In this document: positions 1 through 8,200 of the stretch, piece by piece
Numbering within the stretch: position 1 is the stretch's first letter
Layout of the letters: each line of letters starts with the position of its first letter
NCBI GenBank assembly: GCA_046719185.1
Contig: JBDNDK010000084.1
Span: forward strand, 1-10,034
Direction of reading: 5' to 3'
DNA: 10,034 bases
Source of the DNA: JBDNDK01 sp046719185
GTDB taxonomy: Bacteria; Armatimonadota; UBA5829
The notes under the pieces: model-generated
Database searches by the model: none
What the model saw: the letters and a program-made list of their open reading frames with translations, nothing else
What the model was told of the DNA's origin: nothing
Position numbers and translations under genes: made by a program

Positions 1-1
1 G

Positions 2-703
2 AATGACTATGGCGTCGTGTTGCGTGACGATCTCTCGATCGACGAAGCAGCCACAACCGCCAGACGAGACGAACTTACAGCAATAGACAGGGGCAGAACA
101 AACTTATATTATCTATATGGGACAGGAACTAATATTACTGGCACTTATGGAAGACTTGCAACCAACCCATCTACAACTGCCCCAGTTGCAACTGCATTTA
201 CAGTTCCTGCAGAGCCTTATGGAATTACACATAGATATATAGTAAGAGTGCTGCTTAGATCATTAGTAGGCACTACAACTTATCAATATTCAGATGTAAG
301 TAATGAGATTGTTGCTACAGCTATTGAGCCTGTAAGAGCAGCTGATATTATATCTCCTACAAACAACAGTGAGCTAATTATAAATGATCTCTTGCTTGGC
401 AATATCAATTTTAGATGGAATGCAAAAGATGGTGGAAACCAATATTATATACTTGTTCAGCCTGTTGTGCCGGGAACAGGACCAACTTGGCAAAGTCAGG
501 TGATATATAGCACAGGTTCAGTTGTTGAGCTTCCTGCTGCACAAAGACAGCAGCTTGCAACAATTCTCAATGACAGCAGATATGATGATGTTGCAATGAG
601 ATGGTTTGTTTTCTGCAGACATGATGGAGACACCAGCCAATCATGGTATAGAGGTGTAGAGACCAGATTTACTATTGGTGGAACACCACCATCATTCCCA
701 TAG
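2..703 (+). CDS. 3' end of a fibronectin type III-like, probably extracellular protein (5' truncated)
   Basis: The reading frame is open from the window edge to a TAG at 701-703, so the gene begins upstream; about 233 residues are visible. A GTG at 17 has no ribosome binding site and lies inside the open frame, so it is probably not the start. From about 95 to 325 the protein looks like the back half of an FN3 domain: HRYIVRVLLRS strand, then YSDVSNEIVATAIEP closing the domain. A second beta-rich domain starts at ISPTNNSEL (about 349) with a FRWNAKDGGNQYYILVQP strand pair and runs to TRFTIGG near the stop, resembling Ig/FN3-like domains found before C-termini of secreted proteins. It lacks the GWNMIGNPF/GYWL module of the next two genes and shows no LPXTG or C-terminal membrane segment. 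It lies 43 bases before the protease start and is probably co-transcribed. The exact function is unknown. The first ~75 bases differ in composition from the rest. Confidence 0.75.
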   Translation, partial: NDYGVVLRDDLSIDEAATTARRDELTAIDRGRTNLYYLYGTGTNITGTYGRLATNPSTTAPVATAFTVPAEPYGITHRYIVRVLLRSLVGTTTYQYSDVSNEIVATAIEPVRAADIISPTNNSELIINDLLLGNINFRWNAKDGGNQYYILVQPVVPGTGPTWQSQVIYSTGSVVELPAAQRQQLATILNDSRYDDVAMRWFVFCRHDGDTSQSWYRGVETRFTIGGTPPSFP

Positions 704-732
704 GTTTTAGTTGTTTTTGTTATATGAAAGTT

Positions 733-737
733 GGAGG
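733..737 (+). promoter_or_regulatory. Ribosome binding site for the S8 protease gene
   Basis: GGAGG lies 9 bases before the ATG at 747. This site decides the start: the longer frame could open with TTG at 711, but no Shine-Dalgarno sequence precedes that codon, and starting at 747 puts a signal peptide at the N-terminus. Confidence 0.8.
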
Positions 738-746
738 AATCACGAT

Positions 747-3017
747 ATGGTGTGTGCATTAGGAAAAAAAATTAACAGCCGGTTTTTATTAGCATTTTTT
801 GCTTTGATAATAATGACTCTCACATTTTCTGCAGATTGTTTTGCAAGAAATGTGGTGGAGTATGTACCGGATGAATTTATTATTGAAGTAGATCCTAGTG
901 CCACAAGAGCTGATGTAAACAATGCTGCATCTTGGGTTGGTGCTTATGTTGTTAAGGAACTAAAACTTAGAAATCACTATTTAATTAAGCTTGGCAATCA
1001 TCCTGGTTCCTCTTCATCTTTCCAAGGTTCTCCTAATGTTAGATGGGTAATTAAAAAAATACAACCAAATCACATAGCAAGATTCACTGCAGTTCCAAAT
1101 GATGAATTTTATGACCGTCTTTGGGGTCTCAGAATGATTAATATGGAACAGGCTTGGGAGATTCAAAAGGGTTCATCTAGTATAGTTGTTTGTGTGCTGG
1201 ATAGTGGTGTTTTACAACATTCAGATTTGATCAACAGATTGGGTCCTGGCTGGAATGCAGTAGATGGCAATGCTAATTATTTTGATACAACAGAGTCTCA
1301 TGGAACCCATGTTGCGGGTACTATTGCTGCTGAAACAGATAATGGTATTGGTGTAGCTGGTGTATGTTGGGAAGGTGTCAGGTTGATGCCTGTAAAGATA
1401 GGTGATGAAGGCATTGCTGAAGCTGATATGATTAGTGGACTTGATTATGCTATACAAAATGGTGCTCATGTTGTAAATATGAGTTTTGGTGGATATGGTG
1501 CTATGAATGCTTTCTATCAAAAGATAAAGGAAGCATTTAATAGAGGAATGGTTTTAGTTGCAGCAACTGGAAATGATGCTTATGATGTTATGTATCCTGC
1601 AAGATTTCCAGAGGTTATTGCTGTTGGTTCTGTAGGTCCAGAAGAACAAATTGCATATTATTCAAACTATGGTCCTGGAAATGAAGTTACTTTAGTTGCT
1701 CCTGGTGGAGATGCCAATTATGGAGCAAATGGCTTAATTTTAAGCACTGTTGGACTATTTGATGAAGAAAATGCCTTTACTGGTTATGGTTATCAAGGCT
1801 ATCAAGGAACATCAATGGCTTGTCCACATGTATCAGGTGCAGCTGCCCTACTTTTAAGTAATGGTGTTTCTCCCAGCAGAGTGAGGGAAAGATTAATTTC
1901 ATCTGCAAGGGCTCCATCATCTGGGTTTTTTGATAGAAGAAAATATGGTGCTGGTATTTTGAATGTTCAGGCAGCACTTGCCGCTGCTTCAGTAAGCATT
2001 CAAAGGCCTGCAAAGGGATCTGTAACACAAAACTTCCCTGATTTTAGAATTTCATTTTATGGTGTGGGATTATCTACCATAAAAGTTTATTTGAATTATG
2101 TTGATACAAATAATAATGGAATTCCAGACAACATAGCATTGGAAACACCTGTTATTGATTCTTCAAATATTTTTGATTTTGTGAATTCATCACAAACTGC
2201 AATAGATTTTAATTGGAGAGATATCTCAAACACACCGCTACCATCTGGAAAGAATTTTATCTATGTTGTTGCAAGTGCTGATGTTGGTGGAACAGAAGTA
2301 TCAGATTGGGCAGCTTTTGATGTAGCTGATCAAAGATACTATGCAGGTATTCATTTATTTGCATTTCCATATAATATAAATACATCACAGATAAAGCCAA
2401 CTGATATATTGGTACCATTCAACACAGCTGAGGCAGCTGGAAGAAGACCAATGATTGTTAGATGGCTTAATGTTCCAACATCAACTACTGACTCGACACC
2501 TATTGGATATGCATCATGGTATGCAAATTCACTAAATCCATATTCAGCATTAGCTTGGGAGAACCCAATAACAAGTCAGGGCTGGGTTGCTGGTGGTGGA
2601 TTTGTTGATAATCCTCTTGGGGGAGCTAGCCAATATGTTGGTCCTGCTGGTTCTGGTTATTGGGTTGTGTTGCCTTATGATGCAGTTATAAATCCTGATT
2701 ATGCAACATTATCATCACCTAATGGATTTGATATTAGGTTATATAATGGATGGAATATGATTGGAAATCCATTTGGTCAAACTGTGCCTTGGAGAGCTGC
2801 AATGTTCAGTTACAGAGGCAGTGAATGGGTTGATATAAATACTGCTGTAAGAAATGGATGGATAAAGACGCCATTATTTGGTTATTCTTCAAGTTCTGGT
2901 GGATATTTTGCATTAACTGAGAGAGATATGCTTCAGCCGTTTAGTGGTTATTGGTTGAGAGCTAAAGTTGGCAGTGTGTCTGCAAATGATGCATTGATTA
3001 TGAAGGTATTGCCATAA
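747..3017 (+). CDS. Secreted subtilisin-family (S8) serine protease with tandem C-terminal modules
   Basis: An extracellular endopeptidase of 756 residues. Residues 1-33 form a signal peptide (KK/R n-region, hydrophobic LLAFFALIIMTLTF, likely cut after DCFA). Residues ~35-105 resemble the inhibitory prodomain of fervidolysin-like subtilases (YVPDEFIIEV..., ending near HYLIKL). The catalytic domain spans ~118-420 with all key residues: D152 in VLDSGV, H185 in SHGTHVAGT, oxyanion N276 in ATGND and nucleophile S356 in GTSMACPHVSG. It should therefore be active. Residues ~421-533 are a beta-rich linker domain containing DTNNNGIPD (453-461), like a thrombospondin type 3 calcium loop. Residues ~534-756 hold two tandem modules, the second with GWNMIGNPF (668-676) and GYWLRA (from 734). 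At 756 residues it is much longer than a minimal subtilisin because of these additions. The start at 747 is set by its GGAGG site. Its substrate is unknown; neighbouring surface proteins are candidates by location only. Confidence 0.95.
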   Translation: MVCALGKKINSRFLLAFFALIIMTLTFSADCFARNVVEYVPDEFIIEVDPSATRADVNNAASWVGAYVVKELKLRNHYLIKLGNHPGSSSSFQGSPNVRWVIKKIQPNHIARFTAVPNDEFYDRLWGLRMINMEQAWEIQKGSSSIVVCVLDSGVLQHSDLINRLGPGWNAVDGNANYFDTTESHGTHVAGTIAAETDNGIGVAGVCWEGVRLMPVKIGDEGIAEADMISGLDYAIQNGAHVVNMSFGGYGAMNAFYQKIKEAFNRGMVLVAATGNDAYDVMYPARFPEVIAVGSVGPEEQIAYYSNYGPGNEVTLVAPGGDANYGANGLILSTVGLFDEENAFTGYGYQGYQGTSMACPHVSGAAALLLSNGVSPSRVRERLISSARAPSSGFFDRRKYGAGILNVQAALAAASVSIQRPAKGSVTQNFPDFRISFYGVGLSTIKVYLNYVDTNNNGIPDNIALETPVIDSSNIFDFVNSSQTAIDFNWRDISNTPLPSGKNFIYVVASADVGGTEVSDWAAFDVADQRYYAGIHLFAFPYNINTSQIKPTDILVPFNTAEAAGRRPMIVRWLNVPTSTTDSTPIGYASWYANSLNPYSALAWENPITSQGWVAGGGFVDNPLGGASQYVGPAGSGYWVVLPYDAVINPDYATLSSPNGFDIRLYNGWNMIGNPFGQTVPWRAAMFSYRGSEWVDINTAVRNGWIKTPLFGYSSSSGGYFALTERDMLQPFSGYWLRAKVGSVSANDALIMKVLP
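2346..3014 (+). repeat. Tandem C-terminal module pair of the protease
   Basis: Two related segments fill the protease C-terminus. The first opens with GIHLFAFPYNI (residue 534) and closes with SGYWVVLP (GYW at 637). The second opens with NGWNMIGNPF (668) and closes with GYWLRA (734), followed by a short hydrophobic final strand (ALIMKVLP). The shared pattern is a hydrophobic strand ending in PF or PY near the front and (G)YW plus hydrophobics near the end. The same arrangement ends the next protein. Boundaries are approximate and judged by eye. The module's role (surface attachment, export sorting or ligand binding) is not known to me. Confidence 0.65.
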
Positions 3018-3048
3018 TGAATAAGTTTGTTATAAATGAAAGCATGAT

Positions 3049-3053
3049 GGGAG
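3049..3053 (+). promoter_or_regulatory. Ribosome binding site for the second secreted protein
   Basis: GGGAG lies 8 bases before the ATG at 3062. It supports that start over the in-frame ATG at 3017. The 3017 codon overlaps the protease stop (TAATG) and has only a weaker GAAGG at 3002-3006, 10 bases upstream. Confidence 0.7.
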
Positions 3054-3061
3054 TTTTTAAT

Positions 3062-5056
3062 ATGAAAAAAAGTCGGATAATACCAGCATTTATAATGTTT
3101 GCTGTAGTGATTATAATGCAGATAGTTGTTATGTTGCCGGCTTTTGCAGTGCATGTAAGTTTGAGTAATAGATATATTGAAGCAAAGCTTGGAAGGTCTG
3201 GTGTCACTGAAGTTCCTGATGATCAAGGTGAGAAGCAGATAGCTGGAAGGTGGGCAGCTGTTGCTGTGGAGGGTGATCCTGAGACTTCTGGTGATAACAA
3301 TATGCCTTTAATATTTTTTGGTGATGTTACTCCTGCTCATGCTTATGGCTATTTTAAGATAAGGATTGGTCAAAATTTATATGTGATTGGTGATCCGGGA
3401 TCTGGATATTGGTCTAGCCCTACAACTGGTTATGAGCAAAACACATCTGCTGGTGCAAAAGTCATTAATCCGCCCATTGGAAGTCCTTTAGCTAAGTATG
3501 GCAGATATTTATTTGGTGAGTGGACAACTACTGGTGATAATCCTGTTAAAGTAAAAATAAGAATGAGTCTTGTAAGAGACCAAATAAGATTTGAATTTGA
3601 TATAGAAAACCCGGCAACAAACAATACTCCATTAAATATTGGGTTCCAGATGCATGGTGATACTGGTGCTGGTGATCAAAATCCTGAAGGTTGGCCATTT
3701 ATTCCCGGTATTGGTGTAGTAAGAGGCGGACCAACTGTTCCTTATGGTATGGTATTAAGCGGAACAAGCATTCCATCACATGTTGATATTGTTGATAATA
3801 TAGAAAATCCTGTTGTTGTTACAAGAAATACTTTAAGTGAGCAAGATGCTACTCCACCGGATCATTTTGTATATGGAAGATATATTTATTTGAATTATCA
3901 GACTAATGTATGGATACCAGATAATTTTATTCCTGACCCATTAGAGACAGTTAATGATATGTCTTTTGCGATAAATTGGGCACAAAGAAGTCTATCACCT
4001 GGTTCTGTGAGAAGGATAGTAACTTACTTCGGCTTGGGTGCTGCTACTTCAAAGTGGACTGTAGAAGGTAGTTCATCTGTGCAAAGAGATTCTATATGCT
4101 TAGCAGTTCAAAGTGTGCCATCACTTAAATATGACAGTTCACAGAATCATACTTTAGATATTACACCTAATCCTTTCAAGATAACGGCTTATGTGGCAAA
4201 TTTGGCAGATCAAAATACACCTAATACACTTGGTGATGTTTCAGTATCACTTTTTTTGCCAAGAGGTTTAAGGTTGGTTTCAGGTGACTTGAGACAAAAT
4301 CTTGGTATGATAAGCTCCAATAATGAAGGTGGTCCTGCTGTGTGGTATGTAGAGCCTACTGGTGAATATTCTGGTGAGCTTGAATATAGAGTAATGGCTA
4401 GAGATGATGTTACTGGATGGCAGCAGAGTGTCACAAGAAAAGTTTTAGTACCATCTATTAGAAGAAGTCTATTTACTTTTGGCTGGCAATTTATGCATGT
4501 GCCATTTAATTTTAATAATTTTAATATTTATCATGCAATGTCACAGCCACAAGGCAGGATATTTGCATATAATTGGGATCCTGTTGCTAGAGTTTACAAA
4601 CCAATGACTAATTTGTCTCCTGGCAGAAGCTTTTGGTTATTTATGACTGATTTATCAGCTGGTATGACTGAGCCTTTGACACTATCTGATGATGCAGTGA
4701 TAGTTGGTGAAAGGCTTACAAGGCAGGAAGTTCCACAAGAAGTTGAGCTTAGTACTGGTTGGAATATGATAGGGAACCCATTTGTGTATCCAATATATTG
4801 GGGTCAGGTGCTAGTTAAGGATAAGAGGACAAATAATATTATGACAGTTCAAGAGGCTATTGCTAACAACTGGATTAGTGGGACATTATTCAGCTGGAAT
4901 ACTGCAAGTAATAATTATGATACATACAGAGATGCTCAAACAATGCTGCATCCTTGGAAGGGATACTGGCTCAGAGCAAAACAGCCTGTGATATTAATTC
5001 TCAGACCTGCAATGTATCCAAATTCTTCTGTAAATACAAAACCAGGCGGAAGATAA
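3062..5056 (+). CDS. Secreted beta-rich protein of unknown function with the paired GWNMIGNPF C-terminal module
   Basis: A complete protein of 664 residues from the chosen ATG. Residues 1-29 are a clear signal peptide (MKKSR, long hydrophobic stretch, likely cut after MLPAFA). Residues ~30-335 are rich in beta strands and aromatic residues (RWAAVAVEGDPE, GYFKIRIGQNLYVIGDPG, VRDQIRFEFDIENP, SFAINWAQRSLSPGSVRRIV). I do not recognise a family, and no catalytic motif is evident. Residues ~340-465 look like an Ig/CARDB-type domain (ITPNPFKITAYVANLAD ... VSLFLPRGLRLVSGD ... ELEYRVMARD). Residues ~474-645 carry two modules like those ending the protease, with GWNMIGNPF at 566-574 and GYWLRA from 634, then a ~20-residue tail ending PGGR. 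The gene starts 44 bases after the protease stop, so it is very likely in the same operon. An in-frame ATG at 3017, overlapping the protease stop, would add 15 residues before the signal peptide. It is probably an extracellular structural or binding protein; the exact role is unknown. Confidence 0.85.
   Translation: MKKSRIIPAFIMFAVVIIMQIVVMLPAFAVHVSLSNRYIEAKLGRSGVTEVPDDQGEKQIAGRWAAVAVEGDPETSGDNNMPLIFFGDVTPAHAYGYFKIRIGQNLYVIGDPGSGYWSSPTTGYEQNTSAGAKVINPPIGSPLAKYGRYLFGEWTTTGDNPVKVKIRMSLVRDQIRFEFDIENPATNNTPLNIGFQMHGDTGAGDQNPEGWPFIPGIGVVRGGPTVPYGMVLSGTSIPSHVDIVDNIENPVVVTRNTLSEQDATPPDHFVYGRYIYLNYQTNVWIPDNFIPDPLETVNDMSFAINWAQRSLSPGSVRRIVTYFGLGAATSKWTVEGSSSVQRDSICLAVQSVPSLKYDSSQNHTLDITPNPFKITAYVANLADQNTPNTLGDVSVSLFLPRGLRLVSGDLRQNLGMISSNNEGGPAVWYVEPTGEYSGELEYRVMARDDVTGWQQSVTRKVLVPSIRRSLFTFGWQFMHVPFNFNNFNIYHAMSQPQGRIFAYNWDPVARVYKPMTNLSPGRSFWLFMTDLSAGMTEPLTLSDDAVIVGERLTRQEVPQEVELSTGWNMIGNPFVYPIYWGQVLVKDKRTNNIMTVQEAIANNWISGTLFSWNTASNNYDTYRDAQTMLHPWKGYWLRAKQPVILILRPAMYPNSSVNTKPGGR
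4481..5053 (+). repeat. Tandem C-terminal module pair of the second secreted protein
   Basis: The first module starts at GWQFMHVPFNFNNF (residue 474) and closes with GRSFWLFM (521). The second starts at TGWNMIGNPF (GWN at 566), continues through EAIANNWISGTLFSWN, and closes with PWKGYWLRA (GYW at 634) and a final ILILRP strand. The second module aligns by eye with the last ~90 residues of the protease: identical GWNMIGNPF, W after about five residues, xAVxNGWI versus EAIANNWI, TPLFGY versus GTLFSW, then M-x-x-(P)-x-x-GYWLRA. The first modules are much more diverged. Confidence 0.65.
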
Positions 5057-5060
5057 AATA

Positions 5061-5087
5061 TTAACAAAAAGCCGGCTGTTGTATAAT
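5061..5087 (+). promoter_or_regulatory. Possible sigma-70-type promoter
   Basis: TTAACA (5061-5066, one mismatch to TTGACA) and a perfect TATAAT (5082-5087) are separated by 15 bases, shorter than the usual 16-18. It would give the giant gene a leader of about 175 bases. In such AT-rich DNA, matches like this arise by chance. Confidence 0.3.
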
Positions 5088-5094
5088 GCAGTCG
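5073..5094 (+). terminator. Hairpin without a downstream T-run; weak terminator candidate
   Basis: CGGCTGT (5073-5079) pairs with GCAGTCG (5088-5094), with two G-U pairs, around the 8-base loop TGTATAAT. The plus strand continues with TAAAATAC, not a T-run, so this is a poor intrinsic terminator for the upstream operon. On the minus strand the stem would be followed by TTTTTGTT, but no minus-strand gene is seen. The loop contains the TATAAT of the promoter candidate, so the two readings compete. Confidence 0.25.
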
Positions 5095-5255
5095 TAAAAT
5101 ACATACAATTGCAGTGCTGAAGTTTTGTATAGCTGTCAATAATAAAAATAATCTAATATGGATTTTATGATAAACATAGTATATTGGAACAATTTGCTAT
5201 TAAATGACACTCCATAAATTATACAAACTTTTTCCTTGCACTTTTTATCAGAATT

Positions 5256-5260
5256 GGGAG
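5256..5260 (+). promoter_or_regulatory. Ribosome binding site for the giant repeat protein
   Basis: GGGAG lies 9 bases before the ATG at 5270. The ATG opens directly onto a signal peptide, so start and site support each other. Confidence 0.75.
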
Positions 5261-5269
5261 AAATATTAT

Positions 5270-8200
5270 ATGAAAACAACATCTAAATACTTTGCATTGA
5301 TTATTGTTTATGCAGCAATGCTGTCTTTTATATCCACTAGCAGTCTATTTGCAGGTATTGAAAGTTTTACAGTTGTTGGACCTTCAGGAAGAACAGCAAA
5401 CTCAATATGGACTTTTGAAGCTGTTTGGAAAAATGATGATGGTGTTCCTCCCAGCCCTACAAGAAGTGTTAATGATACATTTGGTGATCCATTAACAGGT
5501 GCGGGCTATGCAGCTGCAGGACCTTGGTCAATGGGCATAATTTTAATAACTGAGGTAGATGGAAGGCCTGTCAATTCTCCATTTTTCTTTTATGATAATC
5601 AAGGAACTGGGGATCTTGTGATGCTGAATGGCATTCCAATGTATTATGTTGAAGGCAACATTAGAAGTGGTGCTAAGTATAGAGTATGTGTGAGTGCTGG
5701 TCTAAAAATGATAAACGAGGTTCAAAGGCCTAATTATATGATTGGTGACATTCCAGCATTTTTAAGAACAAAGGCAAATCCAAGTGGCGGAGCACCAAAT
5801 ATAACAGATGTTAGAACATTTATCCCAATAAATAATGGAGTTTCTTATGACGATTGGACATCATCAGATAACAGCAATTATAACAATTTAATTTGGACAC
5901 CGAAAGATGACTTTCCATATCCTTATGGAACTCCGGTATGGTATATGCCGGAGTTGAGAGCCGGGAGCAACGGTGCTCCAGCGGTAAGAAAGATAAAAGC
6001 AGCTGCGTGGGAGATTCCTGTTGATGAAACAGCTGATGCAAATGATAATCCATCTAGTCAGGAAGCTACAGTTACAGTTTATAACAGCACTTCTGGTTCT
6101 GGGTATGCTGGTGTAGGTGGTCCAACAAAATTAGAGCTTTTAGCATATCCTGAAGGTAATTGGCCTGTTTCTGCTGCAGTAGATCCACTGGTTGTGAAGC
6201 CGACATTTCAAACAAATCCTACCACTCCAGACAGTGGGTCTGGAAATCATGAATTTTTATTTCAAGTTGAATATAAAAACAGGTATAATTTGCCACCAAG
6301 ACCATATATTCCTGGTTTTACTTGGCTTGATACTGGAGAAGATGCAGGAAATTATGGTGTTTATTTATACTTAGACATTGCAGGAACTGGTGATTACAGG
6401 GTATATCCAATGTATCCTGAAGATCCTATTGCATTTGCAGCCGGCAATTATAATCAAAGATTCTTCTATAGAATTCTTCCATTAGGAATCACAAATATTG
6501 GTGAAAGTGGTGTAGCAGATGATGGATTATTTCCTGGTGAGGCGGATTGGGGTTATTCAAGTTTAGCTTGTGGAACATATCACTATTTCTTTGGTGCATC
6601 AGATGACTATTTAAGATTTTGGGATGATAGCTATGTTCTCCATTCTCAGCCAGATACTGCAGCATGGGGTGAATCATCTGTAAGAGGTGGAACTCCACTT
6701 GATCCTACTGGAAGAAGATTAGTTGAATATGCATTTTCTGACGAAGATGAACCAACAAGAGAATATTCTGAGATAAACAGAGATCCTAACAGAAGATATT
6801 ATAGTTTTGTAGAAGTATTAGGTACAAAAATATTCAATAAGGAAGACCACACTTTATATGTAGATAGACCAGTGAGAGTTCCTGGATTTTATGAAGATGG
6901 ACTTGACCAGACATATCCTTGGAAAGCAAGTGAACATCCTGATGTTTCTTGTAGGCTGACAATGCCAAGAACAGATAATTTAGGTGTAAGTTACGCTTCC
7001 AGAAAATGGGGTTGGGAGAGACATTTAGGGACACTCACTACAATAAATGGCTTTTACAGAGCAGTTAATCCGCTGTTGACTGGTGCGGTGTCTCTTGGAG
7101 ATGCTGCATCATTGGCTGAAACAGCAGGTGCTACAACAAGCACAGAGTCTGTGTTTAGGATAATGTATCAACAAAAGGATGGACAGCCGCCACTATATGT
7201 TAGAGTTTATATAAATAATGCCTCAGAAAGAACAGGAAATACTGTTGCACATCAATATACAGCATACACAATGTATCCTGATCCAAACCAACCACAGCCT
7301 TATAATTTCAGAAATGGTGTTATGTATATATACAAAACAAAACTTCCTGTTGGTCCTCATACTTATTATTTTGAGGCAAGTGATGGCATTCAACAAGCTA
7401 TGTGGCCAAGAAGATTAGATAGATACCCGTATTGGGGTGGAAGCTTTTTTGATTGGTGGGTTCCAACTGATAGTACAGAGGAAGAAAGAGGAACTCCTTT
7501 ATATATAGACAATGATTATGTTCCTGGTCCTTATGTCAACAATCCATGTGTGCTTTCAAATAACACTGTAACTCCTGGTATTGGGAAACAGGGTGATAGA
7601 TTCAGATTTAGAGTGTTATATAGAGACCCAGATGGACAAAGACCTCATTCTGCAAATCTTTGGATTGAGACAAGAAATGGTGGAGACCCAATTAAAGTTA
7701 ATATGCTTCCTGAGGTCAATATAAATCCTACTGCAGATAATAGACAATTGTTTAGAAATGGTGTTTATTATTATTTTGATACAGCATCTATGGGTGATAT
7801 AGTTTTTGATACTGGAATTAGAAGACACTATTATGAATTTACTGATGACTGGGGAAGACAGAATGATCCTAATGATCCGATTCGTGGTGAAACAACTAGA
7901 CTTCCTGCTTCATTGGGAAGCTGGATTCAAGGTCCTACAATCACAGAAAATGAGAGACCATCTCTTAATAATCCCGTTGTAGAATCTAGTGATGGAAGCA
8001 ATACACCTGCTACTGTATGGACATTTAGAGCAACTTATTCTGATCCTAACAATGATCCACCGGGAATTATAAAAGTATATATTGGTGAGCTTCAGCCTGA
8101 TGGAAAAACCATACTTTGGAATAATGGATTTGATATGCAAAAGGCAAATCCAGCTGATACTGCCTATGCTAATGGTGTTGAGTATTTCTATCAAACAAGA

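Larger units (their letters stand above)
5057..5269 (+). other. 213-base non-coding gap between the secreted-protein genes
   Basis: No reading frame here is supported. The gap is AT-rich and several times longer than the 43-44 base gaps upstream, so a transcript boundary or internal promoter is plausible. It contains a palindromic AGCCGGCT core at 5070-5077, a hairpin at 5073-5094, a possible promoter at 5061-5087, a weaker ATACAA/TTGTAT inverted repeat around 5104-5130, and the ribosome binding site of the giant gene at its end. No small RNA or riboswitch is recognised. Confidence 0.6.

Noticed and set aside
17..19. GTG at 17 as the start of the first gene
   Set aside because: The frame is open to the window edge, there is no ribosome binding site or signal peptide, and the protein begins in mid-domain.
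711..746. TTG start at 711 for the protease
   Set aside because: No ribosome binding site precedes it, and it would put 12 polar residues before the signal peptide. The ATG at 747 has GGAGG at correct spacing.
747..845. Lipoprotein signal around C31 of the protease
   Set aside because: The residues before the cysteine (TFSAD) do not fit a lipobox. A standard cut after DCFA is more convincing.
2898..3014. Type IX secretion C-terminal domain or LPXTG/PEP-CTERM anchor
   Set aside because: No LPXTG, no PEP motif with a terminal membrane helix and basic tail, and no typical T9SS CTD pattern. The GYWLRA end is a different signature.
1221..3226. Minus-strand open frames opposite the protease and its neighbour
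   Set aside because: They are short, low-complexity, lack ribosome binding sites, and lie opposite well-supported genes whose codon pattern creates them.
5070..5077. AGCCGGCT palindrome as a strong terminator stem
   Set aside because: A perfect palindrome without a spacer cannot form a hairpin by itself; the offset 7-pair stem at 5073-5094 is the only credible fold and lacks a T-run.
5304..5495. Short plus-strand frame inside the start of the giant gene
   Set aside because: It is out of frame with the 5270 start, has no ribosome binding site of its own, and the 5270 frame has a signal peptide and continues for over 1500 codons.
7145..7930. Recent tandem duplication or mobile insertion in the repeat region
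   Set aside because: Shared DNA is limited to short stretches such as AGAAATGGTGTT. Units differ over most of their length, and no terminal inverted repeats or target duplications are seen.
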